Of a stretch of 64,000 nt of DNA, positions 50,396-61,902 are shown piece after piece. The notes below the pieces were generated by a model. That model was not told where the DNA came from, ran no database searches, and saw only the letters and a program-made list of their open reading frames with translations. The DNA is from Ichthyophonus hoferi. Its lineage: Eukaryota; Opisthokonta; Ichthyosporea; Ichthyophonida; Ichthyophonidae. Numbering within the stretch: position 1 is the first letter of the stretch; every line of letters starts with the position of its first letter. A program made the translations under genes and the position numbers. Where the stretch lies: positions 28,378 through 92,377 of the forward strand of contig NAOQ01000002.1 of NCBI GenBank assembly GCA_002751075.1, in the 5' to 3' direction.

Positions 50396-51350
50396 CCTAA
50401 CACATACTGTAAATATATTATATATATATATTAAAATAAGTTCCTGTTCAAAGTTGCTATATCTTTGTAGAAACTTTTAGTGAAATAAAAACAGAAAAGG
50501 AACAGACGAGTGCTGTTTCATAGAAATAATATATGTCAAAGTCGTAGTATAATATGGTATGGAGTACCCCCTTTATTATAGACCTTCCTTATCTTTAATA
50601 CTTGTTTCTTAACATATCTAGTTGGGGTAACTTACAAATGTTCCATTAACGAATCAATCTATCAGGTTGAATGATATTGGGTAACTAATTAATCCTGAGC
50701 CACTTTATTTTAAGTATCTTATGATTTTAAGACTACACTGGCGATTAATCATCTCGTAACAATGATTAATTAATAATTTGTCAATCATGCCTGATGCGCT
50801 TGTTACTAAAACTTTGGTTGATCTACAAGTGAAATGGTATGGTAAAATTCATACGGCCCGTAGTGTGGGATATGCTAACCAGGATAGTCATAACAGATTT
50901 CGGACAGTTCCTAATAATTAGGAGTAAAGACGACCTAAAGAGTGTTGTAGAGGAATTATATGAGTGGCAGTGTAGGCTAGCCTAACAGCTATGAATGAAT
51001 ATATATAATTTAGCAATAAATCCCAACATATACCAATAAATGAACAGGCTTACACGGGATACTTACATATATGAGTGTAAATGCTGCCTGTAATTTAAGA
51101 TAATAATGGCATATGGTCAGCCCAAAGCTGTAGAAGTAGTGGTAATCTGGTATGATCTAGAGTTATTGGGATAGATTATTAAATAGCAAATAAAATAAAA
51201 GGAAACAAATATATTCTACATTATTACACCATCCATCTACAATAACAAAACTGATGCAGAAATACTGAAATAGTAATAAAAATCCCATTTGGTATAATAT
51301 ATATATATTGCAATGACCATAAACCAGGGTATTAAGATTGTCTGATTACA
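50396..51350. other. upstream flank of membrane-protein gene
   Basis: AT-rich DNA upstream of the start codon at 50,395. It probably contains the promoter. No clear motif is seen. Confidence 0.35.
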
Positions 51351-51419
51351 TCAAATAAAGAGGTAGAACAAATATGTAAGAGTAAATGTGAAACAGTCAC
51401 AGAATGGACAGGAAACAAA

Positions 51420-51835
51420 CTTTATGAATGCAATAATAATAATCATAATAGTAATAGTAATAGTAGAAATTATAAGAAAGAATAAAAACATAACAGTAAT
51501 TGTAACAATAAGAATAATAGCTATAATAATGATATAAAAAAGCATAATAGTAATAGTAGCCTTAATAATATTAACCATTATAAAATAATATATATATAAA
51601 ATATAAAAAAATAAGGATCATAATGATAATAATAATAATAATAATAATAATAACATAAAAATTAGAATAATAATAATAACTACAATAATAATATAAAAAA
51701 ACATAATAGTAATAGCCTTAATAATATTATAAAATAATATATATATATATATAAAATAATAAAAAATACGGATTATAATAATAAGAAGAATAATAAGTTT
51801 AATAATCATACAAATTATATTAATATTATAATATT
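51420..51835. repeat. AAT-rich low-complexity tract with a tandem duplication
   Basis: Two units of about 160 bases (roughly 51,530-51,660 and 51,690-51,800) share the strings CATAATAGTAATAG, CCTTAATAATATTA and TATAAAATAATATATATA. Runs of AAT triplets lie between and around them. The Ile-rich minus-strand frames here (for example 51,351-51,578 and 51,618-51,809) result from this composition and are not genes. Confidence 0.7.
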
Positions 51836-54532
51836 AATAACCATAATAACAAACAAGCAAGTGCTGAAGGTAATATCTAAACAAAAAATATTGCAAAAAA
51901 GGTCATAGAATACCAGTACAAACATACTCCTGCGGTACAATCCAGACCAGAAAAGCAAACGTAAATGTGAGGCAGAGCCATAGCAAATTTTCTTTTCTTC
52001 TAACCCTAGGCTCATTAATATCTAGAGGAGATGAGAGAAGAAAAGAATGAGAATGAAAATATTCTACAATTCATTGTAGATGTAGGAATACAGAGTAAAG
52101 TTATTTGAGTTTACAGAATGGAATATATAGGAAAAGGAGGAAGGGTTATACAAAAAAGGTATATGATGGTGTGTAGACACTGTAGTGAAGGTTAAAAGAA
52201 AACATTTATGTGTGGTTAGGTATTGCAAGTTCAAGTGGGAAGCAGAATAATAATCATTAACTTAACTTATTACCATTTGGTTCAGCAAGTGAAGTCTTTG
52301 TCAGTCTCTCTTCCAACTAATGAGCAATGTATCGGCAATTCATTTTCACTATAATGTAGTTTTATTGTAAATAAATAGCCTTATCCATTGCCACGTTGGT
52401 TCAATTGGAATGTTTTTGATGATGCAAAAATAACCTTATATGGAATATTGAAATACTTGGGCCAATTATGTTACTTGCCTCCTATGGCTTAATCAATTCC
52501 AACGTGGACTTCAAATATTGTGGTTTGTTTTATATATTTTTTTCTCTATTATAATATCGTCAAAACAAAAAAATTAAAATATATATTTGATGTTGCAACT
52601 TGACATGCTTATAACAATTAATTTTATTAAATATACATCATTTTAATGTTTTTTGTTTGCACATTCATCAAGACTAAAATGGCGGTATCTTAGTGGCCGC
52701 CTAATAGAAGGAATGGAAGCTAAAATGTTGGCGCAAAAATCTGGTAAGATAGTTCTAAAACACCGTGCCAATAAGTTAAGCTTGTAGTTAGATGGATGAT
52801 ATTATTGGCTATTATTTTATTGGCTCTAATACAATGCCTACAATATAATTAGTTGACAGTTAAATACATAGCTATACAATATAATAATGATAGGTAAATT
52901 ATGTGTCATACGTCAATAAGTCAGCTTTCTATACTAATATACATACGTAAACCACAACTAGCATCCTAGCATGGCTTCTTGCTTACTGTTATTTTTACAT
53001 GAAGAGTAACACTAGTATAGTAGTATTAGTGTTAATACATGTTTAGATACAGCACCGACTGACTACCACTTTGTGTATATATGGCCCTAACGTGTAAATG
53101 AAATACACATATATATATAACATATACCAATATATCTAAAAACCGGATTTAAAATGCACAAACATTATTTTAGAGATCCACAATATGTTAAGGATTATAT
53201 TATATTATATTATATTATTATGTACAATTTTATAAACACTATCTTAGTGTTTAATTCCAATAATAGTAATATAATTTTTTATTGTATGCGAGTTTATTAT
53301 TAAATGTTGCATTCTACAGATGCAAGAAGAGAATGACAGCCATATATTGATTGATTTTGCTCTTGCTGCCTTTGAAAGAGAACTGGCTGCTCTGTGATAT
53401 GCTTCTTTGATTAATAAAAATCGCACCCAAGTATATTTGTATTTTTAGATTTTTGCATGCTTTAATTTTCTTTTATATTTAATATATATATAGATTATGT
53501 ATTTATATATGTTTAGACATAGTTATATTGCCCTTTAAAACAGTAATTTTAGGGAGAAGAAGGGGAGAGATGTATGAAATCAATCTGGAGGTTCCGTGAA
53601 AAATATCTTTTAACTTTTAAGATACTTAAATATATTTTACCTTTTTAATTGTACAATATTATTGAAATATGAAACTACACAAAAAAATAAAAATGAAATG
53701 TAAAAAACTCAAGTCCATTAGAATGTGACTGTTGACGAGGAAATGGTATACTGTATACTGAATAGGAAAGGTAAAATACTGCTATCCCAACCTTATAGAA
53801 TGCATGATAAACCTTTCCTAATACAATGTGTAGCCCATGTTATACTTTATTTTATTTGTTAATTCGCATTGCATTTGGTTTTTAGAATTGTTTTAACAAA
53901 CCAAATCACACTTTCGGTTGTCATAAAGAGCTAATACGTGTTATTGAAAATAGCAGGTTCTTGGTGGCTGGTACCCATCTTAGTATATCAGGTTAGTAGT
54001 ATAACATACTTTAAAAAGTTAATCGGTCTAGTTACGTATCAACTTATTTTCTGTTTTTCAACACCTAAGTGAGATTTTTTTTGAGATGCAACACAATACT
54101 TATAATATTGCTGATGGTTTACTTAGATTGAACAATTCTTTCCATGAATTCCAGGAACGTCTGCAATGTTGTTCTGAGATTATTTACTTAATCAATCAAG
54201 TTCTTACTTAATTCATAAAATTGTATTTTTTGGAATACATCTTTGAAATTATCGCAGTAGTATGGATAAACAGAAACTAATGTGGTACAGAACTAACCTG
54301 ATATACTCGAGACATACATAACAAAGTTACCAAAGACACGATATTTTGAACACATACTAGCTATTAATAAAACACTTTCTGACTTTCAAATACAAAATTC
54401 TTCCTGACTTAAAATAATCAAAGCACATAGAGATACTAAAGAATATCCTAAAGATTATTTTTTAAGAAATTATACCATTAATTTTATAGGTTTGCTCTAG
54501 ACATCAATATCAAAGTCAATAAATGGAAAAAT
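51836..54532. other. AT-rich intergenic DNA
   Basis: No gene is supported. A second copy of the weak TTAGTGGCCGCC repeat lies at about 52,670-52,765, and a (TATAT)n run at about 53,193-53,218. The remainder is featureless. Confidence 0.35.
52670..52765 (+). repeat. member of a weak repeat family (copy 2)
   Basis: TTAGTGGCCGCC at about 52,690-52,701 and GTTCTAAAAC some 55 bases later correspond to the copy at 17,190-17,345. The match is short, so common descent is only likely. Confidence 0.35.
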
Positions 54533-55075
54533 NNNNNNNNNNNNNNNNNNNNNNNNNNNNNNNNNNNNNNNNNNNNNNNNNNNNNNNNNNNNNNNNNNNN
54601 NNNNNNNNNNNNNNNNNNNNNNNNNNNNNNNNNNNNNNNNNNNNNNNNNNNNNNNNNNNNNNNNNNNNNNNNNNNNNNNNNNNNNNNNNNNNNNNNNNNN
54701 NNNNNNNNNNNNNNNNNNNNNNNNNNNNNNNNNNNNNNNNNNNNNNNNNNNNNNNNNNNNNNNNNNNNNNNNNNNNNNNNNNNNNNNNNNNNNNNNNNNN
54801 NNNNNNNNNNNNNNNNNNNNNNNNNNNNNNNNNNNNNNNNNNNNNNNNNNNNNNNNNNNNNNNNNNNNNNNNNNNNNNNNNNNNNNNNNNNNNNNNNNNN
54901 NNNNNNNNNNNNNNNNNNNNNNNNNNNNNNNNNNNNNNNNNNNNNNNNNNNNNNNNNNNNNNNNNNNNNNNNNNNNNNNNNNNNNNNNNNNNNNNNNNNN
55001 NNNNNNNNNNNNNNNNNNNNNNNNNNNNNNNNNNNNNNNNNNNNNNNNNNNNNNNNNNNNNNNNNNNNNNNNNNN
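54533..55075. other. assembly gap (543 N)
   Basis: A run of undetermined bases ends eight bases before the 3' end of the tRNA gene. Open frames spanning it are artefacts. Confidence 1.
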
Positions 55076-55083
55076 AAAATGCA

Positions 55084-55155
55084 TAGCAGAGACAGGTTTC
55101 GATCCTGCGACCTCTGGGTTATGGGCCCAGCACGCTTCCACTGCGCCACTCTGCT
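55084..55155 (-). tRNA. initiator tRNA-Met (CAT anticodon)
   Basis: The 72-base sequence on the minus strand starts AGCAGAGTGGCGCAGTGGAA and ends CTCTGCTA. A seven-pair acceptor stem (AGCAGAG with CTCTGCT) closes with the A1-U72 pair typical of eukaryotic initiators. The anticodon loop holds CAT within GGGCCCATAACCC, so the anticodon stem has the three G-C pairs of initiators. The T loop reads GATCGAAAC, the initiator form in place of the elongator TTCGANTC. Boxes A (TGGCGCAGTGG) and B (GGATCGAAACC) for RNA polymerase III are intact. The flank TGCATTTT gives a T-run terminator just before the assembly gap. No intron. It is almost identical to the animal initiator. Confidence 0.97.
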
Positions 55156-56864
55156 TACATAATACTTATGCACATATGGTGGTTCACGGGACATTGTGGG
55201 GGTGGATAAGCAGGCTTCACTTATTATGTAGGCGCCGATTTATTTTATTCATAGTGCTATAAAAGTGATTGATGGTCCGTAAACTTGATCTAACCAGTAA
55301 ATAAAAAATTACTAAAGACTCATAACCAAAATATTCTTATTACACAGTTAATTACCGAATTATTCTATACAAACAAGTGCCAGGTCACTGTTGCATGTAT
55401 GTTCAAGTAATAATACAATTTTAGCTTTAATAATATATACTTATATACTTATATAACCATATTTAACAATAATATTATAACTTAAAGTAACTTATGAATA
55501 TATACAGAACCTTTTTATAAAATGCTGCTGGTGTGTACAGGAATTGTTTTAGAAATAGGTTCAATTGAAAGAGACCCCTAAGAAATTTGAACGTCAAACG
55601 TTGTCAATTATAACTACATATGTAACATAGGTAAAGCAACTAGTTATAATCATCAAATTAATCAATACCGGGTTTGGAAGTATTCTATATATAAAATGCT
55701 ATATTTTGAAAATACAAAAAGGTCCTGTCTAGGAAAAATTGGGGACTCTTGATTCTGTAGAGATACTTAATAAAGGCTAAACACTTTTTGCCTCAAATTC
55801 TTTGCTTGCAATAGGCACCTGCCACCATGATTATGTATGAGATAATTGCTGCATAGGTTGAAATCAACCAATATATTGTTAGTCGCCTAATTAAATAACA
55901 TTTATTAAATGCTACTATTACATCCAATTTACTTTATTTGAGATGTATTCATAAACAATTTTGTTAGTACATAACCAATCTACAACATAAATATTAAGAA
56001 AAAAGTTACCTCAAAAAGACAGGTTAATGTATTTTAAGATATAATGGTATGTGCTTCTTTGCATTTTTCATTAAACCCTCCATCGTCTAACAACAGAATA
56101 CATCTAATATAATATCGTAGGCATAAATAAATGTCCGCGGGAGTAATTTATTATTTTATAAATGGATCATATTGTAGCCATTTAGTGTTTACACGGGATA
56201 AGATAATTTCAGGCTTAAATCTAAAATTATCACCAAATAATTACTTTCGACCCGTTGGTCAACCAATTTATTTTTAGATGGGTCATAGAATTTAAATGCA
56301 TTCCTACACCACGTAGAGTTTAACATATTGTACATAAAAGATTCATAAGCTATGATTTTTTTTTTTTAATTGATAAATTCGTCTTCATAGAACTTGTACA
56401 TTGTGATTATTACACTACACAAGCAATAATGCTCCAATAAAAAGCGTGATTGAGAGAAATTATATACAACAAAAAACATTATTAATAAGGTCAACATACA
56501 TGAGCTTACAATCGCATAAAACATGTATTTAACTGATAGTTGACAATCATGTTTCATTCACAATATATTAATTAATGTATCTTGAATCATTAGTAACCTT
56601 TCCAGTACTACTAAAAAAAATGCCATAAGATAATAGAACCATAAAAATTATTATTAAGAAAATAAACCATCCAATTGACCTACTTCGCGTGAAGATACAT
56701 ACAATTTAGATAAATACAAAGGCAATACATAAAAATTGAAATAGAAAATATATAAAAAAGATACAACAAATATTTGAATTCAAAATAAATAACATGTTAA
56801 CCAACATATTTCTTAAAAAATAAAACAATAAAAATAAATTACACTACATAAGCAGTGTGATGAT
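55156..56864. other. intergenic DNA and 3' flank of the PAM2 gene
   Basis: AT-rich DNA between the tRNA and the stop codon of the minus-strand PAM2 gene. No gene or repeat was recognised. The part next to 56,864 should hold that gene's 3' untranslated region. Confidence 0.4.
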
Positions 56865-59800
56865 TCACTGCCAACTCCCGGGTCGTTGCGATGGCAATGG
56901 ACCTCTATGGTATCCCCCCATACCCCTACATATGCCATTTGGACCAGGCCCCATTGCACGAGACATTCCACCACCATACTGATTAGACATACTCATCCGT
57001 ACATTACTGTACCCGGCAGGTGGACCATAGCCATTGCCATTGGGTCCTTCGGGAGGACTTAGAGTAGGACCGTGTACAAATGAACCACCCATTCTTATCC
57101 CTCCATTACCATAGGGCTGGTTATTGCCCCCATTTTGATAGTTAAATGCATTAGATGTGAAGTTAGGGTGTGAGAGAGGTGGGGAGGGACGGCCACTCTT
57201 AAAGGATTGTCCAGTATTGCCATAGCCTCGTCCAGGTGGCCCATTGAAATTACCATTAGAAGAGGGTACAAACATTGCCGAGTTAGACGGGGGGGGCATT
57301 CTTGGAGAAAAGAAATTGGAAGGATCTGGATCACGCATGGAAGGGGTATCATTGCGTTCCATCATCATTCCATTCCCACCACAAATAGTACCCGGAAGAA
57401 AGCTTGTAGCCGTAGGGTTAAGCGAGAGAGACTTTCCTTGCTGGCCAACCACAGAACTAGAGCGTTCTGATGATAGTCCACCACCCATACCACTAGCATT
57501 AGGACCACCTATAGAGAATATAGTGGGCATAGATGTGCACTCTGCCCGTTTGGTACTAGTGCCTAAGGGGGTCTGATTGGTCAATGGCACCCCTCCCATG
57601 GACCCTACGGAACTAGAATGAGAATGAGATGAGAACATGGTGCGCGGTCGACCATTCTGATGGCCTCCATAATAGCAGGATGGACCTAGGTCAAAACTAG
57701 TGTCAAAGTTACCAGTGGGCCTAGTAAGAATAGGAGAGGAAGGCAGTGAAGAGCCTCCTTCTCTTGGTTCAAGTGCTGTTACTTTCTCCGGCACATCTAA
57801 GGAGGGGGTTGAAGTGACAGCCCCTCTGGACAAGGAAGGACCCTGTGCTACAGTGAAACTACCGGTAGTAGTTAAAGGAGTTGTGCCAGGAGGTTTAGGG
57901 AGGAGACCTAGAATGGGCTGTTTGGGATTCTTGCAGTCAGAGTCATCGCACACTTCATAACTACCATCTTCTCCATCTAACCCAATAGTATTGTGGCATT
58001 CGTCAGTCCCTTCTGCCTGTGTAATATCATTTTGATCAAAGGTAGGTGAAGAGGGAGAGGCAGCCTGCAGAAAGGCGTATATAATGAGATAGGGTGAACA
58101 TGTTACATCCAAATTCACTTCTGACTGCACAACATCTAGATGCATAGATACCTCTCTTATAATTACTACGACATAGCAATACTATCAATATTATATCAAA
58201 TTAAAAAGAAATATACTCCATGTAAACTATACAAGTCGAGTGAATAACGTGTTTATATACTTAGATATACATATGCATGTATCGGAGTGATCAATATATA
58301 TGAAACTGAAAACTTAGCATGAGTTGTTGCGGAACTAACAGAGATATGTACACCATATGACATATAACCTAACCTAAATATTTTTTTCCAAACTTTATTC
58401 CACCACTATCATTTTCATTACCTCAACCAGTGTTTGAGGCATACATGTCACTGGTTCAGGGGCGGAGTGAGCCATATGCCTACCAGACCTAACTGTATTA
58501 TCTACGACAACGACACTTACTTCTGTTTCTAAGTTATCAGTCGGAGCGGTCTGGGCATCATCCTCGCCTTCATTGCTTGTAGCCAGTGGGTTAGCCTCCT
58601 TCCTTGTACGCTGCAGCGGTGTCATTTTAACATCTAAACTTCTTATTGCCTAAAAAGACAAGAGAAATATAATAAGATCATGAAAAAGATATTGGGGCTA
58701 ATATTATAACTATTAGAAAGTGTATTAATTAAGAAATGCAGAATAAATGACTACGCATTTACAAAAAAGAAAAAAAAAAAGAAAAAACAAATAGAATATA
58801 CAAATCTGATCATATATATTTCCATATGTGGCCCTATTGCCATACAGACATACATGCATGAAAGGGGGTGTGTAGGTTCGTACATTCACGCAACTAGAAG
58901 GGTATTACAAATAGAGAATTCCAGGTTTTATATGAATGTGCCACAGACTTACGCAGCCATAACATTGTTGATAACATATATGTCTGAGGCAAATGATGGC
59001 ATAATGAATATGAAACGAAAATACACGCACGTATACATACGTATGTATGTATGTATATAACTACAAGTCAAAAAAACCAACACCATCCCACACCTGTTCA
59101 GTCTTCCCAGGCTCAACCGTTTTATTGCTCTCCTGCCTTTTCTCATTCAATGATAATCTCTCTAGGCGTAAGGTGTCCTCCAATAAGAAACGAGCTTCCT
59201 CTTTAATCCTTTGCAGTTCTCGCTCCATCCTATTTACAACCGCTCCACCCTGCTCATTCCTTTTCTTCATGGAGTTAACAGCCAATAATACCTGTTCACT
59301 ACGACATTCTGAGTCAATTAAATCAGCCCTAATTCTTTTATCTTCCTCTGGAAGGGAAGTTTGTCGTTTTAGAACCCCTTCCATTCGAGATTGATGCTCC
59401 TTTACAGCCATTGGGGAATACGGATCTACTGTTCTCATCCCAGACATGGTCAATGATTTGTTAGCGGTTCGGGCTAAGGATAGGGCCCGACGGGCCACTT
59501 CATAATCATGCCTTGCCTTTTCTGTTTCTCGCTCTATACGATCCTGCCTATGTAGTAGCTCTCTGGCTCTGTCTACCACCTTCCCTACCTCCACTCCCAT
59601 CTGAGATATAATACTAGCTAATCGTTCTGCATCATTAACTGTTTGTTGTAATTCAATTCGTGCGCGCTGTTGGTAGGTTTCAACCAATAACAAATCATGT
59701 TTAATAGGTTTTATATCGTCAGAATTGTGTGACGTATTGACAGGAAAGATTGTAGATAACTGGGGGTCTGTGGCAGCAAAGAAACGTGATTGGTCGGGAG

Positions 59801-61902
59801 GTGTGGCGTCTGGAAAATGTGGTCTATGGCTATTAAGGTTGAGGGGATTCTAATAGAAAATATAAATTTACAGAGGGGTCAGATTAGGGTACGTTATCAC
59901 ACCTATATTCTATATTAGCCTGTACATGAACATAGACTTAGTATGAATAATACACTTCTCTATTTATTATAAAAAACAAGAAAATATGATGGCAAGACAA
60001 CTGAATATAACTATATACAATGTGTACGTAAAGCCTAAAAAAAGCATAAAACATAAAAATTAGATCTACATGGCTATTCATATCTAAAGTTAGCCCATTT
60101 TACTTATACCAGTCACACCAATCAAATCAACTGATGCCATAAGTAGGTGCAAGACAAGCGCATATATACATATATTATCAACAAGGTCTAGTATATATAG
60201 CTGTAGAGCCGTGCCCACAGGTAAACATACATATATACACTAGATATAATAGGTATAGTCCCTAATATCACAAACCTACCTGAACATCTCGAGGCACAAA
60301 CGGTTTGGTGTTAGGATTAAACTCCTTCCTAAGTAGGTGGGGGGGGTCATGGTCCAATTTATTGGCCAAGGTATTGGAGGACTGCTGACTCCAGTCATAA
60401 GCCATGTCATTTATAGCTATAGTCCCACTGTCATTTACCTTATCTCGGGTGATTCTTTCAAAAAAGGACTGCACATCATTCTCATCGCCCATTGATTCCC
60501 CCTGATTAAGTGATGGTTGTATTGTATTTACCTGGGGTAGTTCAGGGTTGGACATGGGTCGAGCTTTGTCATGCTGGCCATCAAGAGAGATAGGAGGGGT
60601 GCAGGTAGATGTATCAGAGAGCTCCATGTTCCATAATCTACTAATAGACCCGGTCTCTTCTCCCTTGACCACAGGGCTTATGGTGGGGGAGAATAACGGG
60701 ACAGACCCAATCAGTTGGCCCTTGCGTGGACGTGACTGGGCTGTATTCCATATACTACTATCAAACACCTGCAAGGATGCTGCACCTTTGTCAGCCCCCT
60801 CCACGCCACTGACACCATGTTTTTTCTGTATGGTACCAATATTTTCTGCAGTGATCGTAGTATCGTCTATAGACGGAGGTCTCATTACACTTCCTTCCGA
60901 ATCAATCCATTGGCTCAATTCTACTCCTTTAAAACGTTGTTCATTAGAATCAATATTAAAGCCAGAAGAGGTCAGAGGGGCATCACATGTTGTGTTTAAT
61001 GAATCACTAGGATTGGTTACCGAATACTCATTTACCATGCTAGACCAATCAGGTGCCTCGCGTGGAAGGCTACCAGTAAAAAAAGAGAACGTTTGTGAGG
61101 GGGATTTACTATTGGGGAAGAAGGCAGAGTCTTCCTTCTGAAGACCACTATGATCGGTTAATAGATCTAGGGAGGCTATACGGCGTACTGTGAGTAGACA
61201 ATGAGAGAATTAGGAGGAAGTCTAGGGAGACCGAGTAGGTGGGTAGAGGGGCTGTTTGTAGGTATGGCGTATATATGTATATGTTTATAGTATATAGTAT
61301 ATGTATTACGTGAATGGGTAAACATATAGGTCCGTGTATGAGGCTATTCTATGTACATATATAATGCAAACACTGGTAAATAGGGGGCAAAGATAGTGTT
61401 AAGACATGTCCATATAAAATAAAGCTATCAGAAATGAAGCTATTTTTATTAAACAATCAGTAGATCATACTTTTCTTATGAGACACAGTCCATATAGGTG
61501 GTATGCGGGTTATGTATTTGTTGCGTAGGTTTGTATATACAAACATATACTCCCAAAAAAATACATATTCCTAAGTATGTACACATAGACATACACACAT
61601 AAACATAAACATGTACATACATATATACATACACACACATAAACCCAAACACATATGCACATATGCACATCGAGAACATATACTTACATCAACATATCTA
61701 TAATATGTCCATTGTACACCTCTGTATTCATACACTATTTTCACTCACCCAATTGTGGCCCACAATGAGACCCATTTTGCGGGGCGCAGGAACCCCCTTT
61801 TGAAATTTCGGAACATGATGAAGCCGATCGATCGGGGTTGGAAAATGATTGGGATAAAGGTGGACCTAGAGGACTCAATGGGTTTATGGCGTCATCAACC
61901 AT
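56865..61902 (-). CDS. PAM2-motif, coiled-coil protein with Gly/Pro/Asn-rich tail, 1,081 residues
   Basis: Five exons agree in phase: 61749-61902, 60280-61187, 59094-59849, 58422-58649, 56865-58064. The start MVDDAINPLSPLG was chosen as the first Met of the open exon; the frame stays open further upstream. Residues 1-335 are Ser/Thr/Pro-rich and probably disordered. EFNPNTKPFVP at 340-350 fits the PAM2 consensus (L/F-N-P-x-A/T-x-x-F-x-P), which binds the MLLE domain of cytoplasmic poly(A)-binding protein. It is followed almost at once by the exon end. About residues 405-600 form a charged coiled coil. The last 400 residues are rich in Gly, Pro, Asn and Ser, with GRGYG, YHRGP and MGGG-type segments like those of RNA-granule proteins. 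No LSm, RRM or enzyme domain is seen, so it is not plainly ataxin-2, GW182 or LARP4. Inference: an mRNA-binding or mRNA-regulating cytoplasmic factor. Confidence 0.75.

Noticed and set aside
51351-51809. Ile-rich minus-strand frames resembling membrane proteins
   Set aside because: Produced by AAT/ATA simple repeats.
54484-55194. Long open frames of 187-236 codons across the gap
   Set aside because: They consist of undetermined bases; only the tRNA is real there.
57207-57960. Plus-strand frames of 86-110 codons opposite the PAM2 gene
   Set aside because: They are shadows of the Gly/Pro-rich minus-strand exon, which has clear splice-phase support.
59094-59849. Second PAM2-like motif at the start of exon 3 of the PAM2 gene (LNLNSHRPHFPD)
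   Set aside because: The spacing from the LN pair to the Phe is two residues too long for the consensus.
60548-61141. 197-codon plus-strand frame
   Set aside because: Opposite the large second exon of the PAM2 gene; the minus strand carries the PAM2 motif and in-phase splice sites.
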